A stretch of 26,349 nucleotides of DNA from a virus: positions 1 through 26,349 of the IMG/VR virus record IMGVR_UViG_3300046003_002526, one strand, 5' to 3'. Shown here piece by piece: positions 1-7,867 of the stretch (positions are counted from its first letter, which is position 1; every line of letters begins with the position of its first letter). The translations under genes and the position numbers were made by a program. The notes beneath the pieces are model-generated. The model was not told the DNA's origin and made no database searches. It saw nothing but the letters and a program-made list of their open reading frames with translations.

Positions 1-758
1 GCAATTACTTTTTTGCTTTCAGCTAAATCAGCTTTAACAGCTTCAATAGTTTGATGCAATTTAGCAATTTCTTTGTTCTCATTTAAATGAGTTACTGAGA
101 ATTCGCTAGCAAATGCTTCGAATAAGCGACGACCAAACATGTTCTCACGAGCACTTTGGATGTCTTCTTTTAATTGGGTCAGTTCTGTGCCTAGATTTTG
201 TGCTACTGATTCTTTAACAAGTTTAGCTGAACGTGCAACAAAAGCTTCTTGTAGTTTTGCTAATTTTTCTTTAGCTTCTGCTACTAGTTTAACTTTAGTT
301 TCAACAACTGCTTTCTTGTCAGCATCGAACTCTTTGATTTCTTCAGCTAACGCTTTGATAACAAATTTTTCTAACTTAGCAGTTGCTTCGTTTTGAACTT
401 TGCGATCTGTGCGTAATTCTTTGATTTCTTCAGCTAATTTATTAACTAAAAAGTTGTTAAATTTGCTGGCGCTTTCAACCATGTGACGTTTAAATTTCAC
501 GCGGTCTTCTGCAAGAGCTTGTTTCTCATTGGCGAACTCATTAAGTTCGGCAGTAAGACTTTCAGTAACCATTTTGTCTAGAGCTTCAACCATTACTTGT
601 TTGTCATGAGTGTAGCGACCTGCAAACTCTTCGCGCAATTCTGCACGAACTTGTTCACGAGCCTCATTAATTTGTGATTCCCAAGCTTCGGTAATAGCTG
701 CTTGAGTATCTTCGTTAATGATGCCACTATCTAACAATGGCTTGATAGCTGTTAACAT
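1..758 (-). CDS. 22: Prohead core scaffold protein, gp22-like (3' end missing)
   Basis: The reading frame opens at an ATG at 758 and stays open to the left edge, so about 252 residues are present and the C-terminus is missing. The protein is almost entirely charged, Lys/Glu/Ala-rich alpha-helix with no obvious globular core, as expected for the T4 gp22 scaffold that fills the prohead and is then degraded. It contains several matches to the gp21 cleavage rule (Leu/Ile-x-Glu followed by Ala), for example ITE-A near the N-terminus and LQE-A and LFE-A further on, which fits digestion by the protease encoded just upstream. A strong ribosome site (TAGGAGAT) lies six bases before the ATG. It follows gp21 by only 9 bp, and the T4 order 20-67-21-22 is preserved. 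The family assignment is inferred from context and composition, not from a search. Confidence 0.85.
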   Translation of the reverse strand, partial: MLTAIKPLLDSGIINEDTQAAITEAWESQINEAREQVRAELREEFAGRYTHDKQVMVEALDKMVTESLTAELNEFANEKQALAEDRVKFKRHMVESASKFNNFLVNKLAEEIKELRTDRKVQNEATAKLEKFVIKALAEEIKEFDADKKAVVETKVKLVAEAKEKLAKLQEAFVARSAKLVKESVAQNLGTELTQLKEDIQSARENMFGRRLFEAFASEFSVTHLNENKEIAKLHQTIEAVKADLAESKKVI

Positions 759-767
759 ACTGATCTC

Positions 768-1409
768 CTATTTTAATTTTAAATCTTTAATCAAGCGTGT
801 AACCTGCTCTTTTAAATATTTTTGTACCTTTTGATCTGCGCTAGCTTCTTTTGCCATTTCGAATACCTTGTGTCCGCCACGCATATTCAACAGTCCTTCG
901 TAAATCGCTGTTGGGTATGCATTAGGAGCACTAGGTTGCGCAACTACATCTACTGTGACTATTTCAAAGTCACTCACTTGGCCGTTACTTTCGCTAACGT
1001 TGCCGCTACCTCTAGAACTAACACCAAGTTTAACTCCACTTTCCAACATTGTTTCTACTAACTTACCCATTGGAGTAGGGAGAACCTTTAATTTACCAAA
1101 GCCGTTAGGACCGTCCATCCACATATCTGTAATCATGTGACTTACACGGTCCAAATTAATTTTCAAATCATCTGGGTGATCTACTTCGCCTAAGACGCTG
1201 TAGCCACCCTTGATTTGTTCATTAATGTTTGTTACGGCATTGCTAATTTCATTTACTGGATACACTCGTTCGTTGTGGTTTTTAACGCCACCTTGAATGA
1301 ATATGCCTTTCATATAAAGATTCTTACCTTTACCGTCATGACTATCTTCTGTCAGAATTTCCATTCTAGCATTGTCAAAGGTTAAGTTTTCTTTTAAGTA
1401 TGAAGCCAT
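768..1409 (-). CDS. 21: Prohead core protease, gp21-like
   Basis: At 213 aa it is the same length as T4 gp21 (212). It is the serine protease of the prohead core that cleaves scaffold and capsid proteins at Leu/Ile-x-Glu sites during maturation. Family features visible are the N-terminal GGVKNHNERVYP block, a GEVDHP motif carrying the likely catalytic His (about residue 98), a GVSSRGSG motif with the candidate nucleophile Ser, and a conserved VDVVAQPSAP block. The His and Ser assignments are from known family patterns; the third catalytic residue was not assigned. It lies between the gp67-like core gene and gp22 with gaps of 14 and 9 bp, so it is co-transcribed in the head module. The stop codon is TAG and the start is ATG. 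Confidence 0.93.
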   Translation of the reverse strand: MASYLKENLTFDNARMEILTEDSHDGKGKNLYMKGIFIQGGVKNHNERVYPVNEISNAVTNINEQIKGGYSVLGEVDHPDDLKINLDRVSHMITDMWMDGPNGFGKLKVLPTPMGKLVETMLESGVKLGVSSRGSGNVSESNGQVSDFEIVTVDVVAQPSAPNAYPTAIYEGLLNMRGGHKVFEMAKEASADQKVQKYLKEQVTRLIKDLKLK

Positions 1410-1423
1410 TGTAGTATCCTAAA

Positions 1424-2212
1424 TTATTTTGCTACTGGACTATTTGTACTTGTTGGTGCTTGTGCAGCAGGTGCTTTTTCTTTCTTAGCAAATGCATTAC
1501 CAGCTTTACCACCAGGAACATTAATATTACCCATGTTATTTACTGTTGGTTTTTTAACTGTACCACCGTTCTCTGTACCACCGCGTACGATGTTAGCAGA
1601 TGAACCGCCCATATCATTTTTCTTAGCTACTGTAGATTGTTTGTTGTCAGCACCTTCAGTATTTGATGGAGCAGCTACTTTTTCTACATATTCACGAACG
1701 ATAGATTCTTCAACTTCTTCTTCTTCGTCTTCTTCTGTGTCACATTCTTCAGCTTCCATGAATTCAGCTGGCGCTTCTTCTTCGCCGCCAAACATATCAG
1801 CATGCTCTGGTTCGTTTTCTTCGCCAGCCATTAAAGCATCAAATTCAGCTTTAAGTTCGTCTAATGCTGACTCTAAATCATCAACACGTGTTTCAACGTC
1901 GCCGTGCTCTTCTTCATGTGAATCTAAATCACCTGAGTTGTCGAAATCGTTTTCTATTTCGCTGTCATCGCTGTCCATTTCAAATTCGCCAGCGCCTTCT
2001 TCATCTTCTTCGCTGATACCTTGTTCATCGATAGTAACTTCATCCATGTAACCTTGTACTTTGTTTCCGCCTACTTCGTCTAAATCTGTTTCGTCGATTA
2101 GGCTTTCATAAATGTCACGTGATTTCTCAACAACGATGTTGTGGAATAATTCGCGAGCCTTATCAGTTTCATCATTAATGATGTGTTCTATTAACTGTTC
2201 ATACTTGTTCAT
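1424..2212 (-). CDS. 67: Acidic prohead core protein, gp67-like, expanded
   Basis: A 262-aa protein in three parts. Residues 1-45 form a helical segment with the pattern LIxxIxxxxxxxARELF, which resembles the start of T4 gp67. Residues about 60-170 are an extremely acidic stretch of Glu/Asp runs with a short coiled-coil-like segment (LESALDELKAEFDAL). The rest is a low-complexity Gly/Asn/Ala/Lys tail. T4 gp67 is only about 80 aa, acidic, and essential for correct prohead core shape, so this is a much enlarged version if the assignment is right. An AAGGAG ribosome site sits before the ATG. It sits between the small basic gene next to the portal and gp21, the T4 position for core proteins. An alternative is another core or internal head protein. 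FME-A near residue 150 resembles a gp21 cleavage site. Confidence 0.65.
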   Translation of the reverse strand: MNKYEQLIEHIINDETDKARELFHNIVVEKSRDIYESLIDETDLDEVGGNKVQGYMDEVTIDEQGISEEDEEGAGEFEMDSDDSEIENDFDNSGDLDSHEEEHGDVETRVDDLESALDELKAEFDALMAGEENEPEHADMFGGEEEAPAEFMEAEECDTEEDEEEEVEESIVREYVEKVAAPSNTEGADNKQSTVAKKNDMGGSSANIVRGGTENGGTVKKPTVNNMGNINVPGGKAGNAFAKKEKAPAAQAPTSTNSPVAK

Positions 2213-2243
2213 AAAGAACTCCTTAAATTGTGTCTGTCTAGGT

Positions 2244-2267
2244 GAGATTTACGTTACGTAATATCTC
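2244..2267 (-). promoter_or_regulatory. Hairpin in the leader of the gp67-like gene
   Basis: On the minus strand GAGAT, a bulged A, TTACG, a TAA loop, CGTAA and ATCTC fold into a 10-bp stem with one bulge, 30-50 bases before the ATG at 2212. It could stabilise the mRNA or separate expression of the portal and core genes. No U-run follows, so it is not an intrinsic terminator. Confidence 0.3.
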
Positions 2268-2269
2268 TG

Positions 2270-2282
2270 TAATATTATTTAC
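2270..2282 (-). promoter_or_regulatory. Possible late promoter for gp67-gp21-gp22
   Basis: Read on the minus strand this is GTAAATAATATTA, which agrees with most of the extended T4 late promoter (TATAAATACTATT) except for its first two bases and one inner base. It lies about 58 bp upstream of the gp67-like start, in the largest gap of the head module. An exact copy of the 13 bp occurs at 2564-2576, where it overlaps a start codon and cannot act in the same way, so this could simply be AT-rich leader sequence. Confidence 0.3.
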
Positions 2283-2339
2283 TGGTTTATTGAAAAATTG
2301 AAGTTAAATGCGTGTTTTTTGATTGATTCTTGTTGATAA

Positions 2340-2564
2340 CTACCCCAGTGGAGCAACTTCCGCCGGTTTGTATTGTGATCTTACTCGTTCTAAATCTTGC
2401 TCTTTTTCTAATCTACGTACATCATTCATAATACGTAAACGATGCAACTGTGTTAATGTTAATTTAGTTTTACGCAGATCAGACAACTTTAAAGGAGTGT
2501 TATCCTCTTTTTCAGTCTGGTGCTGTTGCACTAATTCAGAATTAAATATTTCAAGTAGATTCAT
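2340..2564 (-). CDS. Small basic protein encoded beside the portal gene
   Basis: A 74-aa, Lys/Arg/Leu-rich protein with a probable helix-turn-helix-like or coiled core (RKTKLTLTQLHRLR followed by MNDVRRLEKEQ) and a Pro/Ala-containing C-terminal tail. Small genes sit at this position in many T4-like phages, between portal gp20 and the core genes. I recognise the neighbourhood but not a characterised function. It has no membrane segment, signal peptide or catalytic motif. It starts 20 bp after the portal stop, with an AGG just upstream of an AT-rich spacer leading to the ATG. It is probably a prohead-associated structural or assembly factor, judged only from position. Confidence 0.6.
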   Translation of the reverse strand: MNLLEIFNSELVQQHQTEKEDNTPLKLSDLRKTKLTLTQLHRLRIMNDVRRLEKEQDLERVRSQYKPAEVAPLG

Positions 2565-2584
2565 AATATTATTTACCTAAAATA

Positions 2585-4300
2585 TTATAAACCTGGAGGT
2601 GCTGTAGGTGTTACTGGTACTGCTGGCTGATTTCCTGTTGCAGGTAATGCACCTGGTTCTACTCCTGGAGCTGGTTCTGCAGTTAAATCAGGCATTTCTA
2701 AATTACTCATGTCACTTTCAATTCCAGCTGGTGTAACATCAACTGCACGTAATCCAGCATCAGTATCAGCCACACCAGGAGTTTCGTTATGCTCTTCATC
2801 CCATAAATCACTGTTACGTTGCATTTCTTCTTCGCTCAGATCTAAATAACGCTCTAATAGGAAACGTTTACTTAGATAAGGTGTTTGCTCCAATGATGTA
2901 AATGCCTGTATACGTGCCGCATCTACTTCTGCTTGGCGATATTTGGCAAAGTTTTGTGGTTCATTAAAGCGCAATTCAAATAGCTGACCATCAATGTTAA
3001 TGCCTCTCCAACGCATGAACATTTTAAACTCGTTGTCTAGTTTTTCAACTATCATAGTTTGTAAACGCATACAATATTGATTAAAACGCCATTCTTGGAT
3101 TAGTGCTGTAGTCGACTTACCGTCGTTAAATGTAGATGAACTGTCATCACTGCCCGTGGGCAAATAGCTGCTAGGAATACGCAAGCCACGGAACATTTTG
3201 TTAGTGAAGAAACGTAAGTCTGTAATTTCACCTAAGTTACTACCGCCTGGTAATGGCTCAACGCTTGATCCACGACCTTCTGCGGTTACTGGAAAGAAAA
3301 AGTCTTCATTTGTGCTTAATGGATTGTAAGTAGCATCCATCATATTTTGTCCGCCACCTGTTTGTGTAGGTATACGACGTTGATGTACTTCATTTTTAAT
3401 ACGATCCACAAAGGCCATGGCCATGTGTGTGGGCATATTACCTACGTCAATTTTAAATACACGACGTTCCGGTGCACGTTGTACACGATAGATAATAATA
3501 GCGTCTTCTAACAGTTCTTTTTGTTTAAAGATTTTAAATATGCTTTCAAGAATACTAGTACCAAAAGGCCAGTTTACATCTAAGCCCTCTGTTAGACTAA
3601 TATGCACTACATGTTCTGCATCTAGCACTGCTTCGTTTTGCGCATGACTAAAGCGTGAACCGCCACTATACGGAACATTTGGTTGTACGTATGAACCGGA
3701 ACCACCGCTACCACCTTGTTGCGGGTGATTTGTGTAGGTATCGCTCGAGCTTAATGCTGTCGCAGTTAAGTTTTGAAAGTTAAGATTAAGATTTTTAATT
3801 ACGTATTGTTCTGGCTCTTTGCCTTCTGCTTCGTTAACAATAACTTTGATTACACTGCCCATTTCTGTCCAGTATAATTTAAATGTTTCTGGATCACGTA
3901 AGAATACTTGATCACCATATTTTAATGTATTACGTACAAGTTTAAATAGACGTTTGTTTAATTGATTTAGATTAACCCATTGTAGCAGTTGATCTTTAAG
4001 TAGTTTAACTTCGTTGTCTGTTGGTTTTTCTTTAAAGAATAAATCAAAGCCTGTGCCATTTTCTGTATTTGGCTGTGTGCAGAATTCTGCAATAATATCA
4101 AGAGCAGCATTAACTTCACTGTCCATGTCCATTTGTTCATACTGATTGTAACGCTCAGTACGATTTGGATGGCCAATATACACTTCGGGCAATTGGCTTT
4201 GATAGTTACGATAGCTCGGATCTGCAGAATTGTTAATTCCACTAATTGGACTTAGTTGTCCGCCAGTGTTTGCAGTTCGGAAGTGCTTTTTCCATGACAT
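2585..4300 (-). CDS. 20: Portal vertex protein, gp20-like
   Basis: At 571 aa it is close to T4 gp20 (524). It forms the dodecameric portal ring through which DNA enters and onto which the neck and tail are built. Family hallmarks include an N-terminal block ending MDMDSEVNAALDIIAEFCTQ, a central region with RAPERRVFKIDVGNMP and HQRRIPTQTGGG, the EDFFFPV and LPGGSNLGEI blocks, and LRIPSSYLP in the clip/wing region. The C-terminal 60 residues are Pro/Ala/Gly-rich and probably disordered. A perfect TATAAATA late box lies 25 bp upstream, at the very end of the tape-measure-like gene, so the head module can be transcribed separately from it. Assignment rests on strongly familiar sequence blocks plus adjacent gp21 and gp22. 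Confidence 0.95.
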   Translation of the reverse strand: MSWKKHFRTANTGGQLSPISGINNSADPSYRNYQSQLPEVYIGHPNRTERYNQYEQMDMDSEVNAALDIIAEFCTQPNTENGTGFDLFFKEKPTDNEVKLLKDQLLQWVNLNQLNKRLFKLVRNTLKYGDQVFLRDPETFKLYWTEMGSVIKVIVNEAEGKEPEQYVIKNLNLNFQNLTATALSSSDTYTNHPQQGGSGGSGSYVQPNVPYSGGSRFSHAQNEAVLDAEHVVHISLTEGLDVNWPFGTSILESIFKIFKQKELLEDAIIIYRVQRAPERRVFKIDVGNMPTHMAMAFVDRIKNEVHQRRIPTQTGGGQNMMDATYNPLSTNEDFFFPVTAEGRGSSVEPLPGGSNLGEITDLRFFTNKMFRGLRIPSSYLPTGSDDSSSTFNDGKSTTALIQEWRFNQYCMRLQTMIVEKLDNEFKMFMRWRGINIDGQLFELRFNEPQNFAKYRQAEVDAARIQAFTSLEQTPYLSKRFLLERYLDLSEEEMQRNSDLWDEEHNETPGVADTDAGLRAVDVTPAGIESDMSNLEMPDLTAEPAPGVEPGALPATGNQPAVPVTPTAPPGL

Positions 4301-4324
4301 AGTTATATTCTCTTTACGATAGTG

Positions 4325-4332
4325 TATTTATA
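4325..4332 (-). promoter_or_regulatory. Late promoter of the portal/head module
   Basis: The minus strand reads TATAAATACACTAT, a perfect T4 late -10 box continuing into the AC-TAT extension. The predicted start is about 6 bases downstream, giving a leader of about 20 bases before the portal ATG at 4300. It lies immediately after the stop codon of the upstream gene. It shares ATAAATACAYTAT with the boxes at 16042 and 23321. Confidence 0.75.
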
Positions 4333-4334
4333 GC

Positions 4335-6902
4335 TTAATAGCTGTTCTGCAATATTCCTGACGATATAGCATTATTTTTTTGCATTGTAGTTAAAATACT
4401 TTGCAACAGAGTAATTTGTTGTTGTTCTGCTGGATTAGCAGTAGCAGAAGGTTTTTCCATAGCTTTTTTAAGTGCTTCAGCATTAGTAGCCGGTATACTA
4501 TGTAATTTTGCCTGTTCAGCGGCTAACTGTTGTGCTGACACACTAGTCAACGGTTTAGGTGCAGTTGATTGAGTAGTTGCTCCGGTAGCAGCTGCTGCAA
4601 CTGTGCTTGCAGCAGACTCGTCTTTCATAATGGCTTTGCCTAATTTCTCGCCACCTTCACTACCACCCCAGTATCCTAATGCTCCGCCTATTAGCCCGCC
4701 AACTACTGTACCCACTGGTCCTGCTACTAGTGTACCTAATGCGGCACCAGCTGTGGCACCACCCCAAGCTCCACCGGCGCCTAATGCGGCACTACCAACT
4801 ATACCGCCTTCTTTTTCGCGTTTTTGACCTTTGGTTAATGTTGCATCATTTTCTGTATCGTAGATATCACTTGCGGCCATAGCAGTTCCAAATACTGCAC
4901 CAGCAATACCACCAAATTTTCCAAACGTCTTTGCACTGCTAAGAGCAGATGATGCAGTAGGAGCTTTGGCAAATTTACCCGAGGCATCACGATAACGGCC
5001 ATCTTTATCGTATCCACCTGCGCCTGGGCCGCCTATACCACCTGGCATACCTTTTAGTCCTTTAAGCAACGACGGACCTACTAGTTGCAACACTCCAAGA
5101 ATTGGTGCCGCCAATGAAAGTAGTAAAGATTTCCACGGATTGTTTTCAACCATTGTAGCTAAACTATCTAATGATTCTACAGCTTTAAAGGCAGCTTCGT
5201 ATGATGCTTGAAGAGCTGTACTAAATGAATCTAAATGGGTTAATGCAATTGCTTGCATTCTTACTGCCATTTCTTGTTGTTGTGCCATTAATTCAACAGC
5301 TACGCCGCCTGCGCCTTTTGCTCCTGCGGCTTGTTCAGCAGCTATTTTAGCTCTTTCTTCTTCGGATTTTGCAAAATTTGCTGAATATTGAGTTGCTCTT
5401 AAATTTATAGCACTTGCAGCTTGCGCATCGGCACTAGTTGCCATTGCCATGCCTTTATTTGCCATTGCAGCATCGTGGGTCGATTGCATAGTGTCTTTTT
5501 GTAATCGAGCTGTTTGTTCCGCAGACAGTGTGCCATCTTGTGCTGCTTTAAATGTTTTAGTATTAAACTCAGCAATGCCTCTATTAGTTGCTTGTGCTAT
5601 AGCAAGGTCTTTACTAATAACACTACCGTAAATCATATTTTCACGGAATGCTCGTTGCTGATCAGCATTCATGTTCATCATCGCATCATTGATGCGTGCT
5701 TGTTCAGTAGCCGATTTGCCATCTAATATCTGTTGGAATGCTAATGTATCGTTATCTTGGCGAAGTTTTTCTTGCTTAGATTTTGTATCTTCTCCGGTTA
5801 GATCAGACAGCACTTTCATATTTTTTGCATATTCTTGAGTCTGTGCTGCTATTTGTTCGTTTGATGCATTTAGTCTTCTCGAAGGACCAGCCATAATAGC
5901 CATTGTTGTTGCATACGCATCGGCTTGTTCTTCTAAGCCCATGCCCAGAGCAAACATTCCGTTACGTGCTGCATCGCCGCCTTTTTGCATAGCAGCAGCC
6001 ATACGTTTACTGCCTTCTGCTACTCCAAGACCCGATCTTGCAAAAGTATCTCTATTTTGAACAACTACTTTAGAAAACTGTTCTAATTTCATACCGGCAC
6101 TTAATGCAGTATCGGTCATGCTGATCATACCACCACTATATACTGCTCCAACTGCTGACATCGATTGGAACCCAGCGATTAGTTCCTTAGTTTGTGCAAG
6201 CATAAACCCAATACCTGCTTTAGCTAGTTCGGATACTGTATTGCTTAATGCACCTAGTGCTTCACCTGCGATTGTGGCACCAATGCCAAATTTACCTACA
6301 TTGCCGCCGGCACCAGCTGTTGCAGCACCAAACGATTTCAAAGCGTTTGCGCTACCTTGATTGGCAGTGTTAACTAGATCAACACCAGCAGTCATCATCG
6401 ATGTAGCTACGTCAAATGAATCACCACCGCGTAGTGCTGTAGTAGTTGCACCTTTAAATGCATTAGCGGCACCAACAGTTAGTACCCCAGCCATGTTCCA
6501 CATGCTGTCTTTTAATGCTGCATGAGCTTTATTACGAGCATTTAGTGCTTCAAGATCAGCCTTGGCATCAAGTAGAGCTTGCTTTTTACCTTGATCTGAC
6601 GTTTTATTAACTTCGTCTCTGAGAGTATTTAATTGGTCTGATAATTCTTCGGCACTAACTTCGCCTTTGTTGATGCTCTTTTTAAGATCATCCATAGATT
6701 TTTTGATTTCAACAGCCGATTTTTTCATCGTACTATTGAATTTATCAACACCACCTGCTAACTCTAATATCTTTTTCTTGGCTTCAACCCCAGAGAGATT
6801 CATTTTTTTAGCAACATCTGCATAGATCTCCATTTGAGCTCGTGCTTTTTCTGATGCATTAGCAAGGGCTTCGATCCTCTGGTCTAATTCTTTTTCATCC
6901 AT
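4335..6902 (-). CDS. Tape-measure-like tail protein
   Basis: An 855-aa protein. The N-terminal ~120 residues are charged coiled coil. This is followed by an Ala/Gly-rich region (about 139-240) with hydrophobic helices, a long helical Ala/Gln/Met-rich middle, a strongly hydrophobic segment near 588-612 (LLLSLAAPILGVLQLVG), and a Gly/Ala glycine-zipper stretch at about 698-743. Coiled coil plus membrane-active hydrophobic segments is the general pattern of tail tape-measure proteins, which set tail length and enter the host membrane on injection. T4 gp29 is 590 aa, and I saw no clear gp29 signature. Its neighbours are the portal (downstream, same strand) and, divergently, gp26 with its frameshift extension; tail-assembly chaperones normally lie next to the tape-measure gene. 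The start is ATG, 33 bp from a TATAAATA box. An alternative is an ejected internal virion protein. Confidence 0.6.
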   Translation of the reverse strand: MDEKELDQRIEALANASEKARAQMEIYADVAKKMNLSGVEAKKKILELAGGVDKFNSTMKKSAVEIKKSMDDLKKSINKGEVSAEELSDQLNTLRDEVNKTSDQGKKQALLDAKADLEALNARNKAHAALKDSMWNMAGVLTVGAANAFKGATTTALRGGDSFDVATSMMTAGVDLVNTANQGSANALKSFGAATAGAGGNVGKFGIGATIAGEALGALSNTVSELAKAGIGFMLAQTKELIAGFQSMSAVGAVYSGGMISMTDTALSAGMKLEQFSKVVVQNRDTFARSGLGVAEGSKRMAAAMQKGGDAARNGMFALGMGLEEQADAYATTMAIMAGPSRRLNASNEQIAAQTQEYAKNMKVLSDLTGEDTKSKQEKLRQDNDTLAFQQILDGKSATEQARINDAMMNMNADQQRAFRENMIYGSVISKDLAIAQATNRGIAEFNTKTFKAAQDGTLSAEQTARLQKDTMQSTHDAAMANKGMAMATSADAQAASAINLRATQYSANFAKSEEERAKIAAEQAAGAKGAGGVAVELMAQQQEMAVRMQAIALTHLDSFSTALQASYEAAFKAVESLDSLATMVENNPWKSLLLSLAAPILGVLQLVGPSLLKGLKGMPGGIGGPGAGGYDKDGRYRDASGKFAKAPTASSALSSAKTFGKFGGIAGAVFGTAMAASDIYDTENDATLTKGQKREKEGGIVGSAALGAGGAWGGATAGAALGTLVAGPVGTVVGGLIGGALGYWGGSEGGEKLGKAIMKDESAASTVAAAATGATTQSTAPKPLTSVSAQQLAAEQAKLHSIPATNAEALKKAMEKPSATANPAEQQQITLLQSILTTMQKNNAISSGILQNSY

Positions 6903-6912
6903 GGTTTTAACC

Positions 6913-6920
6913 TATAAATA
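6913..6920 (+). promoter_or_regulatory. Late promoter for gp26
   Basis: A perfect TATAAATA box on the plus strand. Initiation about 6-7 bases downstream would leave a leader of about 27 bases, including the AGGA ribosome site at 6942-6945, before the ATG at 6954. It overlaps the transcription start zone of the opposing promoter. Confidence 0.75.
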
Positions 6921-6934
6921 TAGTATATCAATTA

Positions 6935-6942
6935 TATTTATA
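6935..6942 (-). promoter_or_regulatory. Late promoter for the tape-measure-like gene
   Basis: TATAAATA on the minus strand, 33 bp before the ATG at 6902. It mirrors the plus-strand box at 6913-6920. The two promoters face each other, so RNA polymerases could not occupy both at once. Confidence 0.75.
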
Positions 6943-6953
6943 GGAATTAAACC

Positions 6954-7808
6954 ATGGCTCAAATCAATAACGCAAATCCGTTGGCTAAACACTTTCGCCA
7001 ACCTGCGCTGTATATCAAGTTAACCAGTGAAGGTCGGTTTTGGAAAGAAGGCTCATTGGAACTACCTGTAACAGGCGAACTTCCTGTATATCCAATGACC
7101 ACTAGAGATGAAATTACACTACGCACACCAGATGCACTGATCAGTGGTACTAGTGTAGTCGATGTTATACAAAGTTGCTGTCCAAGTATTAAAAACGCTT
7201 GGGATATGCCTAGCGTTGATGTAGACACTACATTAATTGCTATCCGTATTGCTAGTTACGGTCCTACAATGGCTATCGGATCAACTTGCCCTGAGTGTGG
7301 AACAGAACACGATTATGATGTAGACTTAACTGCTACCTTAGGTTCCGTATCGATGCCAGATTATTCAAAAACTGTTGAACTACCCGATGGATTATCTGTT
7401 AGCCTTAAACCATTGACCTATGCTCAAATTAGCAAATCCGGTAACACTGTGTTTGAAGAAGAAAAGTTAATTCAAACACTGGCAGATCCAGATCTTGATG
7501 CCGAAGTTAGAAAAGTTAGATACACCGAACATATTAGTAAGATGGTTGAATTAAACATTGAAACTATAACTAATTGCACAGCAGCTATTACCACAGAAGA
7601 CGGTGATATTGTAACAGACACAAAATTTATTAGAGAGTACTACACAAATTCTGAATCAACTGTGTTGCGTACAATACAACAGACAATTGAAGAATTAGCT
7701 AAGGCAATTAGTATTAAACCAGTTGATGTAGTATGTACTGAATGTTCAAAAGAATTTAAATTAGCCATTGATTTCGACTACGCAAGTTTTTTCGCTCGCG
7801 GCTTTTGA
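6954..7808 (+). CDS. 26: Baseplate hub subunit / tail-assembly chaperone, gp26-like
   Basis: A 284-aa protein with familiar gp26-family blocks: PVYPMTTRDEITLRTPDAL, VIQSCCPSIKN and LIAIRIASYGPTM. Two CxxC pairs (C112/C115 in CPEC and C261/C264 in CTEC) suggest a zinc-binding ribbon. T4 gp26 (208 aa) is needed for baseplate hub assembly. Near the 3' end the gene carries TTTTTTC at 7787-7793 in the correct phase for -1 slippage, followed six bases later by a 10-bp stem. A shift would replace the last four residues with 76 residues encoded by the downstream frame, giving a 356-aa product. The ordinary stop (TGA, 7806-7808) lies inside the stem. ATG start with AGGA eight bases upstream, driven by the late box at 6913. 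Confidence 0.85.
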   Translation: MAQINNANPLAKHFRQPALYIKLTSEGRFWKEGSLELPVTGELPVYPMTTRDEITLRTPDALISGTSVVDVIQSCCPSIKNAWDMPSVDVDTTLIAIRIASYGPTMAIGSTCPECGTEHDYDVDLTATLGSVSMPDYSKTVELPDGLSVSLKPLTYAQISKSGNTVFEEEKLIQTLADPDLDAEVRKVRYTEHISKMVELNIETITNCTAAITTEDGDIVTDTKFIREYYTNSESTVLRTIQQTIEELAKAISIKPVDVVCTECSKEFKLAIDFDYASFFARGF

Positions 7809-7867
7809 CCTTAGATAACGATGCTATCGTAGAATTGCTTGATTCCTACGATAAAGAGTCAAAAGCC
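7787..7867 (+). promoter_or_regulatory. Predicted -1 programmed ribosomal frameshift element
   Basis: The slippery heptamer T TTT TTC (7787-7793) is in X-XXY-YYZ phase with the gp26 frame. A 6-base spacer follows, then the arms GGCTTTTGAC (7800-7809) and GTCAAAAGCC (7858-7867), a perfect 10-bp stem. The 48-base loop holds a second small hairpin, ACGAT-GCT-ATCGT (7818-7830). The -1 frame is open from the heptamer to the stop at 8021-8023. Spacer length, stem length and phase all match known phage and viral frameshift sites. Confidence 0.75.

Larger units (their letters stand above)
6899..6956. repeat. Inverted repeat spanning two start codons and divergent late promoters
   Basis: The 12-base arms CCTATAAATATA (6911-6922) and TATATTTATAGG (6933-6944) are perfectly complementary, with a 10-base spacer. 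The symmetry continues outward, with small mismatches, to a CCATGG at each end that holds the two start codons. Each arm carries one TATAAATA late box. Confidence 0.9.

Noticed and set aside
1533-2051. Plus-strand frame of 172 codons rich in Ser
   Set aside because: It is the antisense shadow of the Glu/Asp-rich gp67-like region (GAA/GAT codons read backwards give Ser/Phe codons), with no ribosome site.
4603-4827. Plus-strand Pro/Ala-rich frame
   Set aside because: Antisense shadow of the Gly/Ala-rich zipper region of the tape-measure-like gene.
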